From: Enterobacter sp. JBIWA008
GTDB lineage: Bacteria; Pseudomonadota; Gammaproteobacteria; Enterobacterales; Enterobacteriaceae
DNA length: 64,000 nucleotides
Direction: 5' to 3'
Assembly: GCF_019968765.1 (NCBI RefSeq)
Contig: NZ_CP074149.1
Span: forward strand, 2,480,001-2,544,000
Below, piece after piece: positions 1 through 7,785 of this stretch (position 1 is the first letter of the stretch; every line of letters starts with the position of its first letter). Position numbers and translations under genes: made by a program. The notes under the pieces are model-generated. The model ran no database searches. It had not been told where the DNA came from and saw only the letters and a list, made by a program, of their open reading frames with translations.

Positions 1-763
1 CCGGGTTCATCAATGCCGCGACGGATCCAACCTCCGGAAGAAACGCGTCAAACCAGGCCGGGAAGTCCTCCGCCACCTTGCTCATCAGCAGCGCTTCCGT
101 CAGCGCCCCGGAAATGTACTCATCACCGCCGGGTTCGTAGTGCGCCGGATAGCGCGTGTCGGCGAGATAAAACCGCTCCGCCGCCGTCACAATCGCCTGC
201 TCAAGCGCGCTATCTTCTACGGCTCGGGCGTAGTCCAGCCCCAGCGCGAGGGCAAACGCCGTGTTGTAGTGCGTCCCGACGCGGATCGGATAGGTGAGCT
301 TACCGAGGTAATCCATCAGCCGGTTACGAATATCCCGGGTTAACGGCTCAAGCGTCCGGTACCAGCCTGCGGCCTGCGGCAGCGACGACTGTTTTAGCTC
401 CTGGGCCAGCGCCAGCAGCCAGCCGTAGCCATACGGGCGCTCAAACGAGGCGCGGAACGGCGCGGTGAAATAGGCCAGCTCCTTCGCCACGTTCTCTTCC
501 GTCAGGTGCTCGTCGAAAAGCGCGACGATCGCGTCCCGGCCCGGCAGTTCCGGATAGAGCCGCACGCAGCGCAGCAGCAGCCAGTAGCCATGCACCGCCG
601 AGTGCCAGTCGAAACAGCCGTAGAAAATCGGGTGCAGTTCGCGCGGCGGCAGCACGTCGCCATCATCATTCAGCAGGTGCATGATGTGGTTCGGGTATTC
701 CTGGCGCAAATAGGTCAACGGCATGCGAGCAAACGCGTCAGCCTGATGTTGCGTTAATTCCAT
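1..763 (-). CDS. DUF2891 family protein (3' end outside the window)
   Basis: An open frame runs on the minus strand from ATG at 763 to the window edge, 254 codons without a stop, so the C-terminus is missing. The product begins MELTQHQADAFARMPLTYLR and has the aromatic-rich helical character of the DUF2891 family (about 340 residues), for instance IFYGCFDWHSAVHGYW near residue 48 and ERPYGYGWLLALAQELK near residue 110. No signal peptide or membrane segment is visible, so it is probably cytoplasmic. It starts 9 bases after the DUF979 stop and is read as the third gene of a DUF969–DUF979–DUF2891 operon, preceded by AGGAGCTGTT. The biochemical function is unknown; its company suggests that it acts on whatever the two membrane proteins transport. 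Confidence 0.85.
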   Translation of the reverse strand, partial: MELTQHQADAFARMPLTYLRQEYPNHIMHLLNDDGDVLPPRELHPIFYGCFDWHSAVHGYWLLLRCVRLYPELPGRDAIVALFDEHLTEENVAKELAYFTAPFRASFERPYGYGWLLALAQELKQSSLPQAAGWYRTLEPLTRDIRNRLMDYLGKLTYPIRVGTHYNTAFALALGLDYARAVEDSALEQAIVTAAERFYLADTRYPAHYEPGGDEYISGALTEALLMSKVAEDFPAWFDAFLPEVGSVAALMNP

Positions 764-772
764 AACAGCTCC

Positions 773-1759
773 TTAGCGAAACACGAGGAAATACATGAGG
801 AACACGTTCACCAACAGCAGGGTTAACGCGGTCGGGATCTGGATCTTGATCACCTGATATTTGTCTTTCAGCTCCAGCAGCGCGGCAGGAACAATGTTGA
901 AGTTCGCGGCCATCGGCGTCATCAGCGTGCCGCAATAGCCCGCGTACATGCCAATCGCCAGCAGCGGCGCCGGGTTCCCGTGATGCACGTTGATCAGGAA
1001 CGGCAACGCGATCCCCGCGCTCAGCACCGGGAAGGCCGCAAACGCATTCCCCATGATCATGGTAAACAGCGCCATCCCCACGCAGTAAATCACCACCAGC
1101 ATAAAGCGGTTATCCGGGTTAACGAACAGGCTCACCACCTTCTGCACCGAATCACCGGTGTTGGCCGCCACGAACACGCCGCCAAGCATCGCCAGCATCT
1201 GCGGCAGGATCACAGCCCAGCCGATGGTATCGACAAGACGACGAGACTGACGAATAGCGTGCAGCGGCGTGCCTTTGGTGAGCCACCATCCGGTGAGGAT
1301 CGCCGCGACGCAGGCCACGCACAGCGCCGCCAGGGTAAGCTGTTTCTGATCGAGCAGGAACACGCCGCCAACCGACACGCCCTTCAGGAACAGGGTGCCG
1401 ATAACCGTCACCACCGGGATCATCAGCGCGGGCAGGAATAGCCAGTTTTTAAGGCGGTTTGACGAGGCGAGACGTTCGTCTTCGGTGGACATTTTATAGT
1501 GCCCTTTACCGACCAGACCAAAACCCGCCAGCAGCGCGATAGCGATGACGCCGCCGCCGATTATCCGGTACGCCAGCGATTTCCCCAGCCCCTGCACCAT
1601 CAGGTCCCCAAACAGGAAGATCCCGCCGAATAAAAACCAGAACAGCGCCGTAGTAAAACGCTTCGGATTGGCGCGATCGCGCAGGGTCATCACAACCAGC
1701 AGCATCACGACAAAGCCGATCAGGTAGTACACGCGGTTAATGGTGATAAGCGTCATCAT
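773..1759 (-). CDS. DUF979 family inner-membrane protein
   Basis: The 328-residue product begins MMTLITINRVYYLIGFVVML and has roughly ten hydrophobic segments over its whole length, so it is an integral inner-membrane protein. It matches the DUF979 family, which is nearly always encoded next to DUF969. The ATG at 1759 overlaps the TGA of the DUF969 gene by four bases (ATGA), which points to translational coupling and sets the start; an upstream in-frame start at 1885 would lie deep inside DUF969 and is rejected. From comparative genomics, DUF969/DUF979 pairs have been noted near pyrrolidone-carboxylate peptidase and 5-oxoprolinase genes, so a two-part organic-acid or oxoproline permease is a reasonable guess. 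Those genes are not in this window. Confidence 0.88.
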   Translation of the reverse strand: MMTLITINRVYYLIGFVVMLLVVMTLRDRANPKRFTTALFWFLFGGIFLFGDLMVQGLGKSLAYRIIGGGVIAIALLAGFGLVGKGHYKMSTEDERLASSNRLKNWLFLPALMIPVVTVIGTLFLKGVSVGGVFLLDQKQLTLAALCVACVAAILTGWWLTKGTPLHAIRQSRRLVDTIGWAVILPQMLAMLGGVFVAANTGDSVQKVVSLFVNPDNRFMLVVIYCVGMALFTMIMGNAFAAFPVLSAGIALPFLINVHHGNPAPLLAIGMYAGYCGTLMTPMAANFNIVPAALLELKDKYQVIKIQIPTALTLLLVNVFLMYFLVFR

Positions 1760-2478
1760 TGCGCGGCCCCCTGCGTGCCCTGCTCTGCACGCCAGGCCAT
1801 CACGTCGCGACGGATGCTGGCATCCAGACGCAGCAGGCGCGTCATATGAATAATTAATGCCGCAATGGCGGTTGGGATAGCCCACAGGCCGATATGCAGC
1901 GGTTCAATGCCCGGAATACCGTTCTCTTTCAGGAACGCGTCGATCAGCAGCACCGCGCCAAAGGCAATAAAGATATCCTCCCCAAAGAAGACCGCGATAT
2001 TGTCACACGCGGCGGCATGGGCTTTGATTTTGTCGCGGATGTGCTGCGGCAGCTCGCCGTATTCGTTCAGCGCCGCCCCTTCGGCCATCGGCGCCAGCAG
2101 CGGGCGAACCGTCTGGGCATGGCCGCCCAGCGACATCAGCCCCAGCGCGGCGGTGCCTTCACGGGCGACAAAATAGAGCATCAGAATACGCGCCGAGGTG
2201 GCGCTGGCGATCTTCGCCACCCAGGCCTGGGCACGCTCCTTTAGCCCGTAATATTCCAGCAGACCAATCACGGGCAGGATCAGAATGAATGTCGCCAGCG
2301 ATCGGCTATTCACAAACTTTTCGCCAAAGGTCTCCAGCAGCATGCCGAAATCCATACCGACCAGCAGACCCGTCGCCAGCCCCGCCACCACGACCACCAG
2401 CAGCGGGTTGAAGCGCAGTGCAAAACCAATAACCACGATCGGTATCCCGATCAGCGGCAACAGCGTAGTACCGTCCAT
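1756..2478 (-). CDS. DUF969 family inner-membrane protein
   Basis: First gene of the DUF969–DUF979–DUF2891 operon, 240 residues from ATG 2478. The start is chosen because AGGG lies eight bases upstream; a TTG six codons earlier (2496) is in frame but has no better ribosome site. The protein begins with two hydrophobic segments (LLPLIGIPIVVIGFALRF and LLVVVVAGLATGLLVGM), then a region containing YFVAREGTAALGLMSLGGHA, and ends in a charged cytoplasmic tail. The family is uncharacterised; with DUF979 it probably forms a transporter. The divergent winged-helix gene at 2678 and the inverted repeat at 2610–2658 suggest local control. Confidence 0.88.
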   Translation of the reverse strand: MDGTTLLPLIGIPIVVIGFALRFNPLLVVVVAGLATGLLVGMDFGMLLETFGEKFVNSRSLATFILILPVIGLLEYYGLKERAQAWVAKIASATSARILMLYFVAREGTAALGLMSLGGHAQTVRPLLAPMAEGAALNEYGELPQHIRDKIKAHAAACDNIAVFFGEDIFIAFGAVLLIDAFLKENGIPGIEPLHIGLWAIPTAIAALIIHMTRLLRLDASIRRDVMAWRAEQGTQGAAQ

Positions 2479-2609
2479 AACGTTTACCCTATCCAAAGTG
2501 AGCGTTGCGCGCCGACGGCTATTTTTTTATTTTGCGGCGAGCGATGTTGTGTTTTTCGTCAGGCTTCGCAAAACCTGCGCTAAAAAGCTATATCTGAACC
2601 TCAAAAACA

Positions 2610-2658
2610 TGTAAACAAATTATCAATAAAATGTTCTTATTTTATCGATGAGTTTACA
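2610..2658. promoter_or_regulatory. Imperfect inverted repeat, candidate operator between divergent genes
   Basis: TGTAAAC at 2610–2616 and GTTTACA at 2652–2658 are perfect reverse complements. The inner parts also match with a small gap: ATCAATAAAAT at 2622–2632 against ATCGATAAAAT read on the other strand from 2649 to 2639. The dyad is centred near 2634, 19 bases before the ATG of the regulator at 2678 and about 130 bases before the DUF969 start. It is the obvious candidate for autoregulation and operon control by that winged-helix protein; binding is inference. Confidence 0.5.
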
Positions 2659-2677
2659 TTTCTGGTTAAGGAACGTT

Positions 2678-3223
2678 ATGACCTCCAAAAAGAGTGCTTC
2701 ACCCGATCGCGACGATATTAACGACGGTCGGATCGTCTCTTCACGCCATCTGGTATCCGAGCGCTGCGCGGAACTGTCAGAGCTGGAGTACGCGCTGATC
2801 ATGACCAGCAACGCGTTCAATAAATGGATGGTGCGCTGCATGGCCGCAGCCGGTGAACCGGATATGGGCGCATTTGACGTGTCGCTGCTGCATCATGTGA
2901 ACCACCGCGACCGCAAGAAAAAGCTGGCCGATATCTGTTTCGTTCTCAATGTGGAAGATACCCACGTGGTGACCTATGCCCTGAAAAAGCTGGTCAAAGC
3001 GGGCTACGTGACGAGCGAGAAAGCGGGCAAAGAACTCTTTTTCTCCACCACCGAGGAAGGGAAAGCGCTGTGCATGAAATACCGGGACGTGCGGGAGGCG
3101 TGTCTGATCGCAATCCACGCGGAGAGCGGCATTGCCGGGAAATCGATTGGCGAGACCGCGCAGCTGTTACGCACGATCTCCTCCCTGTATGACACCGCCG
3201 CCCGCGCGGCGGCATCACTCTAG
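2678..3223 (+). CDS. Winged-helix (MarR-like) transcriptional regulator
   Basis: The 181-residue product begins MTSKKSASPDRDD. The start is ATG 2678, five bases after AAGGA; an in-frame ATG at 2648 has no such site. The centre, DVSLLHHVNHRDRKKKLADI and the following LNVEDTHVVTYALKKLVKAG, reads as the helix-turn-helix and recognition helix of a MarR-type winged helix, with a wing at GYVTSEKAGKELFFSTTEEG. The C-terminal helices would form the dimer interface. It is divergent from the DUF969 operon across a 199-base gap holding an inverted repeat, so it is probably that operon's regulator. The ligand is unknown. It converges on glgX with only two bases between the stops. Confidence 0.8.
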   Translation: MTSKKSASPDRDDINDGRIVSSRHLVSERCAELSELEYALIMTSNAFNKWMVRCMAAAGEPDMGAFDVSLLHHVNHRDRKKKLADICFVLNVEDTHVVTYALKKLVKAGYVTSEKAGKELFFSTTEEGKALCMKYRDVREACLIAIHAESGIAGKSIGETAQLLRTISSLYDTAARAAASL

Positions 3224-3225
3224 GG

Positions 3226-5301
3226 TTAAGGACGTCGGAACAGCGTAATACTGCGTCCGGCCAGTTCATACTCTACGGCGTCGGTGATCGCCGTCCCGGC
3301 GGCAGCGTCATCTGCCGTAGACAGCTCCAGCACCCATCCCCCTTCGCCAAACTGCGGGATCTGGAACGGCACGGTGCCTTCAAACGGGTTGAACAGCATC
3401 AGCACGTCGTGCCAGATGCCGTCCTCCTGCCTGAGATCAGGCCTGCTGATGGAGACCCCGAGCGTTGAACCTTCATCCCACTGCTCGGCCTGCTGCGCGC
3501 CGCCTCCGGCATTGAACCAGCGGATCTCCAGCCCGTCGCGCCAGCTTTCACGGCGCAATAAAGGCTGCTGCGCGCGAAGGGCAATGAGCCGTTGGGTAAA
3601 CTCGCGCAGCGCGGCGTCGTTTTCGGTTATCCCGTTCCAGTCGATCCACGAGATCTCGCTGTCCTGGCAGTAGCCGTTGTTGTTGCCCTTCTGCGTGCGG
3701 CCAAACTCGTCCCCGGCCAGCAGCATCGGCGTGCCGTGGGAAAACAGCAGCGTGGTCAGGAAATTACGTTTCTGCCGTTCGCGGGTAGCAATAATATCCG
3801 GGTTCTCCGTCGGCCCTTCTTCGCCATAGTTGTACGAACGGTTATCGTTATGCCCGTCGTTATTATCCTCGCCGTTGTCGGCGTTATGCTTTTCGTTGTA
3901 CGACACCAGGTCATTCAGCGTAAAGCCGTCGTGGGCGGTGATGAAGTTGACGCTGGCCCACGGACGACGCCCGCGCTGGTCGTACAGATCGCCGGAGCCG
4001 AGCAGACGCGCGGCAAAATCGGTAGAGACGTTATCGCCCTTCCAGTACTCGCGGACGGTATCGCGGTATTTGTCGTTCCACTCCCCCCAGCCGGGCGGGA
4101 ATCCGCCCACCTGATAGCCGCCGGGACCGATATCCCAGGGTTCACCAATCAGCTTCAGTCGGGATAAGACCGGATCCTGAGTCATGGCGTCAAAAAAACC
4201 GCCGCGCGGGTCAAACCCTTCGGGCTCGCGGCCCAGGATCGTCCCGAGGTCGAAACGAAAACCGTCAATATGCATTGATTCCGCCCAGTAGCGCAGAGAG
4301 TCCATCACCATCTGCAGCACGCGCGGGTGCGAGGTGTTGACCGTATTTCCCGTCCCGGTGTCGTTGATGTAATACCGGTGCTGGTCCGGGAGCGTGCGGT
4401 AATAGCTGTAGTTATCAATCCCCTTAAACGAGAGCGTGGGGCCAAGCTCATTTCCTTCCGCCGTGTGGTTGTACACCACGTCCAGAATCACATCGATGCC
4501 CGCATCATGATACGCGCGCACCATGTCGCGAAAGCCCTGGATACCCGCCGGGCCGTAGTAGCGCGACGCCGGAGCAAAAAAGCCGAGGGTGTTATAGCCC
4601 CAGAAGTTCTTCAGGCCGCGGTCGAGCAGATGCTGGTCGTCCGGGAACCAGTGAACCGGCAGCAGCTCCACCGAGGTAATGCCCAGGCTCTTGATGTAGT
4701 CCACCGAGGCTTTGTGGCCCATCCCCTCAAACGTGCCGCGCAGCTCGGGCGGAATGGCCGGGTTCATCTGGGTAAAGCCCTTCACGTGGCTTTCATAAAC
4801 GACGGCGTGCGGCCAGGGAACGTTTGGCCGGTTAGTGTCCTGCCAGTCGAAGGCGTTCGGGTCGATAACCCTGCATTTTGGCGTGAACGGCGCGCTGTCG
4901 CGGGTATCAAAACTGAGATCCCGTTCATCATGCCCCAGCTCATAGCCGAAATGGGCGTCGTTCCAGTCGATATCGCCCACCAGTTCTCGGGCGTAGGGGT
5001 CGATAAGCAGCTTGTGCGGGTTAAAGCGGTGACCGTTTTCCGGATCGTAAGGGCCGTAGACGCGATAGCCGTACAGCGCGCCGGGCTTCAGGTCGGGCAC
5101 ATAGCCGTGCCAGACCTCATGGGTATATTCCGGCAGCGTCAGCCGGGCGATTTCCGTTTTTCCTGACGGGTCAAACAGGCAGAGTTCCACCCGCTCGGCG
5201 TGAGCGGAGAACAGCGCGAAGTTGACCCCTTTTCCGTCATAATTCGCCCCCAACTGCTGGCCATGACCGGCCCGAATTTCAAACGTAGTTTCCTTTGCCA
5301 T
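3226..5301 (-). CDS. glgX: Glycogen debranching enzyme GlgX/TreX type
   Basis: A 691-residue isoamylase-type debranching enzyme that hydrolyses alpha-1,6 branches in glycogen, supplying linear maltodextrins to TreY. An N-terminal CBM48-like domain (FEIRAGHGQQLGANYDGKGV) precedes the GH13 barrel. Catalytic residues are visible: nucleophile D351 in GFRFDLGT, acid/base E387 in LIGEPWD, and D458 in ITAHDGFTLND. DVVYNHTAEG near residue 274 is GH13 region I. It is the third gene of treZ–treY–glgX, 15 bases after the treY stop, so TreX would describe its role as well as GlgX. A second glgX with the glg operon elsewhere is likely but cannot be checked here. Confidence 0.93.
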   Translation of the reverse strand: MAKETTFEIRAGHGQQLGANYDGKGVNFALFSAHAERVELCLFDPSGKTEIARLTLPEYTHEVWHGYVPDLKPGALYGYRVYGPYDPENGHRFNPHKLLIDPYARELVGDIDWNDAHFGYELGHDERDLSFDTRDSAPFTPKCRVIDPNAFDWQDTNRPNVPWPHAVVYESHVKGFTQMNPAIPPELRGTFEGMGHKASVDYIKSLGITSVELLPVHWFPDDQHLLDRGLKNFWGYNTLGFFAPASRYYGPAGIQGFRDMVRAYHDAGIDVILDVVYNHTAEGNELGPTLSFKGIDNYSYYRTLPDQHRYYINDTGTGNTVNTSHPRVLQMVMDSLRYWAESMHIDGFRFDLGTILGREPEGFDPRGGFFDAMTQDPVLSRLKLIGEPWDIGPGGYQVGGFPPGWGEWNDKYRDTVREYWKGDNVSTDFAARLLGSGDLYDQRGRRPWASVNFITAHDGFTLNDLVSYNEKHNADNGEDNNDGHNDNRSYNYGEEGPTENPDIIATRERQKRNFLTTLLFSHGTPMLLAGDEFGRTQKGNNNGYCQDSEISWIDWNGITENDAALREFTQRLIALRAQQPLLRRESWRDGLEIRWFNAGGGAQQAEQWDEGSTLGVSISRPDLRQEDGIWHDVLMLFNPFEGTVPFQIPQFGEGGWVLELSTADDAAAGTAITDAVEYELAGRSITLFRRP

Positions 5302-5316
5302 TTTCGTTCTCCACGA

Positions 5317-7785
5317 TTATTCGCAGGTAAGCAGAACCAGTACACATCCCTTTTCTGACGTTAAATCCAGCGTCTCTTGCAGAGTGCGGCTTTCACCGCT
5401 GAACAGATCCCGATAGCGTTTCCCCGCCAGCTCCTCGGGTATCGCCACGGTGGTATTGCCCCACAGCTGATGATTATCGGTGACATCAAAAACCAGACGC
5501 GGCACGGCGACAATCAGCGCCTCCTCGTCCTTAACGCGCGCATAGACAATCAGGTTCTCCTCGCGCTCGCCGCTGACCTTAAGCGGCAGCCAGTCGCCAT
5601 AGCGGAAAAGCGCGGCGTAATGCGGTCGAAGCCGCAGCAGCGTGGCGGTGACGAACTGCTTAACGCGCCCGTCTCGCCAGCAGGCCGGGTTGTCAAACAC
5701 CGTGGCATCCGCCGCGCTGAGGTTGTGCACCAGCGTCGGGAAGTCCGGCTCACGTCGGTTATCCGGATCGACGAGGCTAAAGTTAAGCGCCTCGCTGCCC
5801 TGGTAGATATCCGGCACGCCGGGAGCCGTCAGCTTGATCACCGTCTGGCTGAGGCTGTTCATCAGCCCGGCACGGATAAAGGGCCGCATCGCCTCGCTAA
5901 AGTCATGCAGGAACAGGGTGTTGTCCGGCGAAAGCAGGTGCTGTGCATAGCTCAGCACCACGCTCTCATAGCTCTCGTTGCTGTCTATCCAGTCGGTGCG
6001 CTGTTTTGCCTCGCGCAGCGCTTTCTCGAGGAAGCCAATGAAACGCGCTTCGAGTGATTTAAGCCCTTCGGCGTCGCCCGGAGACTGCGTGGCGGGCCAG
6101 ACGCCCGCCAGCGCCTGATAGATCATCCAGGTATCGGCGGCGTTCGGCGCGGTACCGTCATTGAGAAAACGCACCTGGGTCTGGTTCATCTGCCGCCAGC
6201 GGGCCAGATTCTCTCCCCACCGTTCCGGCGCCTCCGTCAGGGTGTAAAGACGCGCCCGGGCGTCTTCTCCGCGCTTGGTATCGTGCGTGGAGGTGCCCAG
6301 CAGCGCGTCGGGCTGACGGGCCAGGCGAATGCGCATCTCCTGGTGGAAGCGGGATAATGAAAACGCGCGCGGCGTCGGGTCGGCGCCCACTTCATTGAGC
6401 GCCAGCTCCAGGTTGTGGCGGAAGAACAGCGTGTCCTCCACAGACTTCGCCATCAGCGGCCCGGTAAGCTGCTGGAAGCGGGTTCTGAAAAGCGCGGCGG
6501 ACTCGCGGCACGCTTGCGGAAGGTCGCCGGTAAGAATGCGTACAATCAGGCTCAGCGCCGCTTCAGACGTCTCCACGCTGGCGACCACGCGGTTAAGCAG
6601 CGCCACGTCCGGCGGGGTTAATCCCTCCCGGGTGCCGTAGGTGCGGTAGACCGGAAAGGCGATAAGCAGCTCGCGCAGCGCGTGGCGGATCTCCTCGCGC
6701 GGCAGCGCAACCTCATTGTGGCGGGCCAGATCGTCTGCAAGGTTTAGCAGCGTGGTGAATTCACCCTCAAAATTGCGATCGGTCATCAGGCCCTTGGCAT
6801 CGCGCAGTTCCGCATGGCGATCGACCGTTATTCCAGGCGTCTCGTCGTGGATTTTCTCCAGGCGCGGCAGGCTATAGTCGTCGACCAGCACTTCGGCCAG
6901 CGAGGCGATAAACTCGTAGCCGGTGGTGCCGGATACCGGCCAGTCTGCTGGGAGCTGTTCTCCCTTCGCGAGAATTTTTTCAACCGTGATGTAGCAGTCG
7001 GGTCCGGTTTTCTGCCGCAGGCGCTGCAGATAGCCCAGCGGATCCGCCAGGCCGTCTACGTGGTCGATTCGCAAACCATCAACCACGCCCGCGTGGACCA
7101 GCTCCAGGCTCAGCCGGTGCGAATCGTCGAAGACCGCGTCGTCTTCAACCCGAACGCCGACCAGCCCGGTGATTTCAAAGAAGCGCCGCCACGAGAGCTG
7201 CTTCGGCGCCTCCCGCCAGGACATCAGCCGCCAGCTTTGCGCCTCATGCAGTTCAGCAATGCTCTTATCCTCGCTGTACGTGCCCGGGTTGAGCGGATAC
7301 GCCGCGTCGTAATAGACCAGAGAGGCTTTTCCCGTGACAGTGTCACGATGAATGCTCAGCGCACCCTTCTCCAGCTCCGCCTCAAAGGTGTCGCCGAGGA
7401 ACGGCAGCGTCAGCGGGCGCGACCCGTCGATATCGAAATAGCGGAAATAGCGGCTCTGCTGACCGTATTCAATAACGTCCCGCCACCAGGGGTTTTCCAG
7501 CGAGGTCGACATATGGTTAGGGACAATATCCAGAATCAGCCCCATACCGGCCTGCTTTAGCGCCTCGGCCATGCGGTCGAAACCTGCTCGTCCGCCAATC
7601 GCGGGGTCGATTTCATTCGGGTTGGTCACGTCATAGCCGTGGGTAGATTCTTTTGTGGCGGTAAACACCGGCGAGGCGTAGAGGTGGCTGATGCCGAGAT
7701 CTTTCAGATACGGTACCAGCGCCGCAACGCGGTCGAAGGTCATGCCATTACGGAACTGAATACGGTACGTGGCGGAAGGGATCAT
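5317..7785 (-). CDS. treY: Maltooligosyl trehalose synthase TreY
   Basis: An 822-residue GH13 enzyme that isomerises the reducing-end alpha-1,4 bond of maltooligosaccharides to the alpha,alpha-1,1 bond, giving maltooligosyl trehalose in the cytoplasm. The N-terminus TYRIQFRNGMTFDRVAALVP is typical of TreY. The GH13 signatures are present: DIVPNHMS near residue 86, nucleophile D241 in GLRIDHVDGL, acid/base E269 in YITVEKIL, and D502 in STHDTKRGEDAR. The ATG at 7785 overlaps the treZ TGA by four bases, indicating coupled translation. Length is in the usual range for the family. Confidence 0.95.
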   Translation of the reverse strand: MIPSATYRIQFRNGMTFDRVAALVPYLKDLGISHLYASPVFTATKESTHGYDVTNPNEIDPAIGGRAGFDRMAEALKQAGMGLILDIVPNHMSTSLENPWWRDVIEYGQQSRYFRYFDIDGSRPLTLPFLGDTFEAELEKGALSIHRDTVTGKASLVYYDAAYPLNPGTYSEDKSIAELHEAQSWRLMSWREAPKQLSWRRFFEITGLVGVRVEDDAVFDDSHRLSLELVHAGVVDGLRIDHVDGLADPLGYLQRLRQKTGPDCYITVEKILAKGEQLPADWPVSGTTGYEFIASLAEVLVDDYSLPRLEKIHDETPGITVDRHAELRDAKGLMTDRNFEGEFTTLLNLADDLARHNEVALPREEIRHALRELLIAFPVYRTYGTREGLTPPDVALLNRVVASVETSEAALSLIVRILTGDLPQACRESAALFRTRFQQLTGPLMAKSVEDTLFFRHNLELALNEVGADPTPRAFSLSRFHQEMRIRLARQPDALLGTSTHDTKRGEDARARLYTLTEAPERWGENLARWRQMNQTQVRFLNDGTAPNAADTWMIYQALAGVWPATQSPGDAEGLKSLEARFIGFLEKALREAKQRTDWIDSNESYESVVLSYAQHLLSPDNTLFLHDFSEAMRPFIRAGLMNSLSQTVIKLTAPGVPDIYQGSEALNFSLVDPDNRREPDFPTLVHNLSAADATVFDNPACWRDGRVKQFVTATLLRLRPHYAALFRYGDWLPLKVSGEREENLIVYARVKDEEALIVAVPRLVFDVTDNHQLWGNTTVAIPEELAGKRYRDLFSGESRTLQETLDLTSEKGCVLVLLTCE

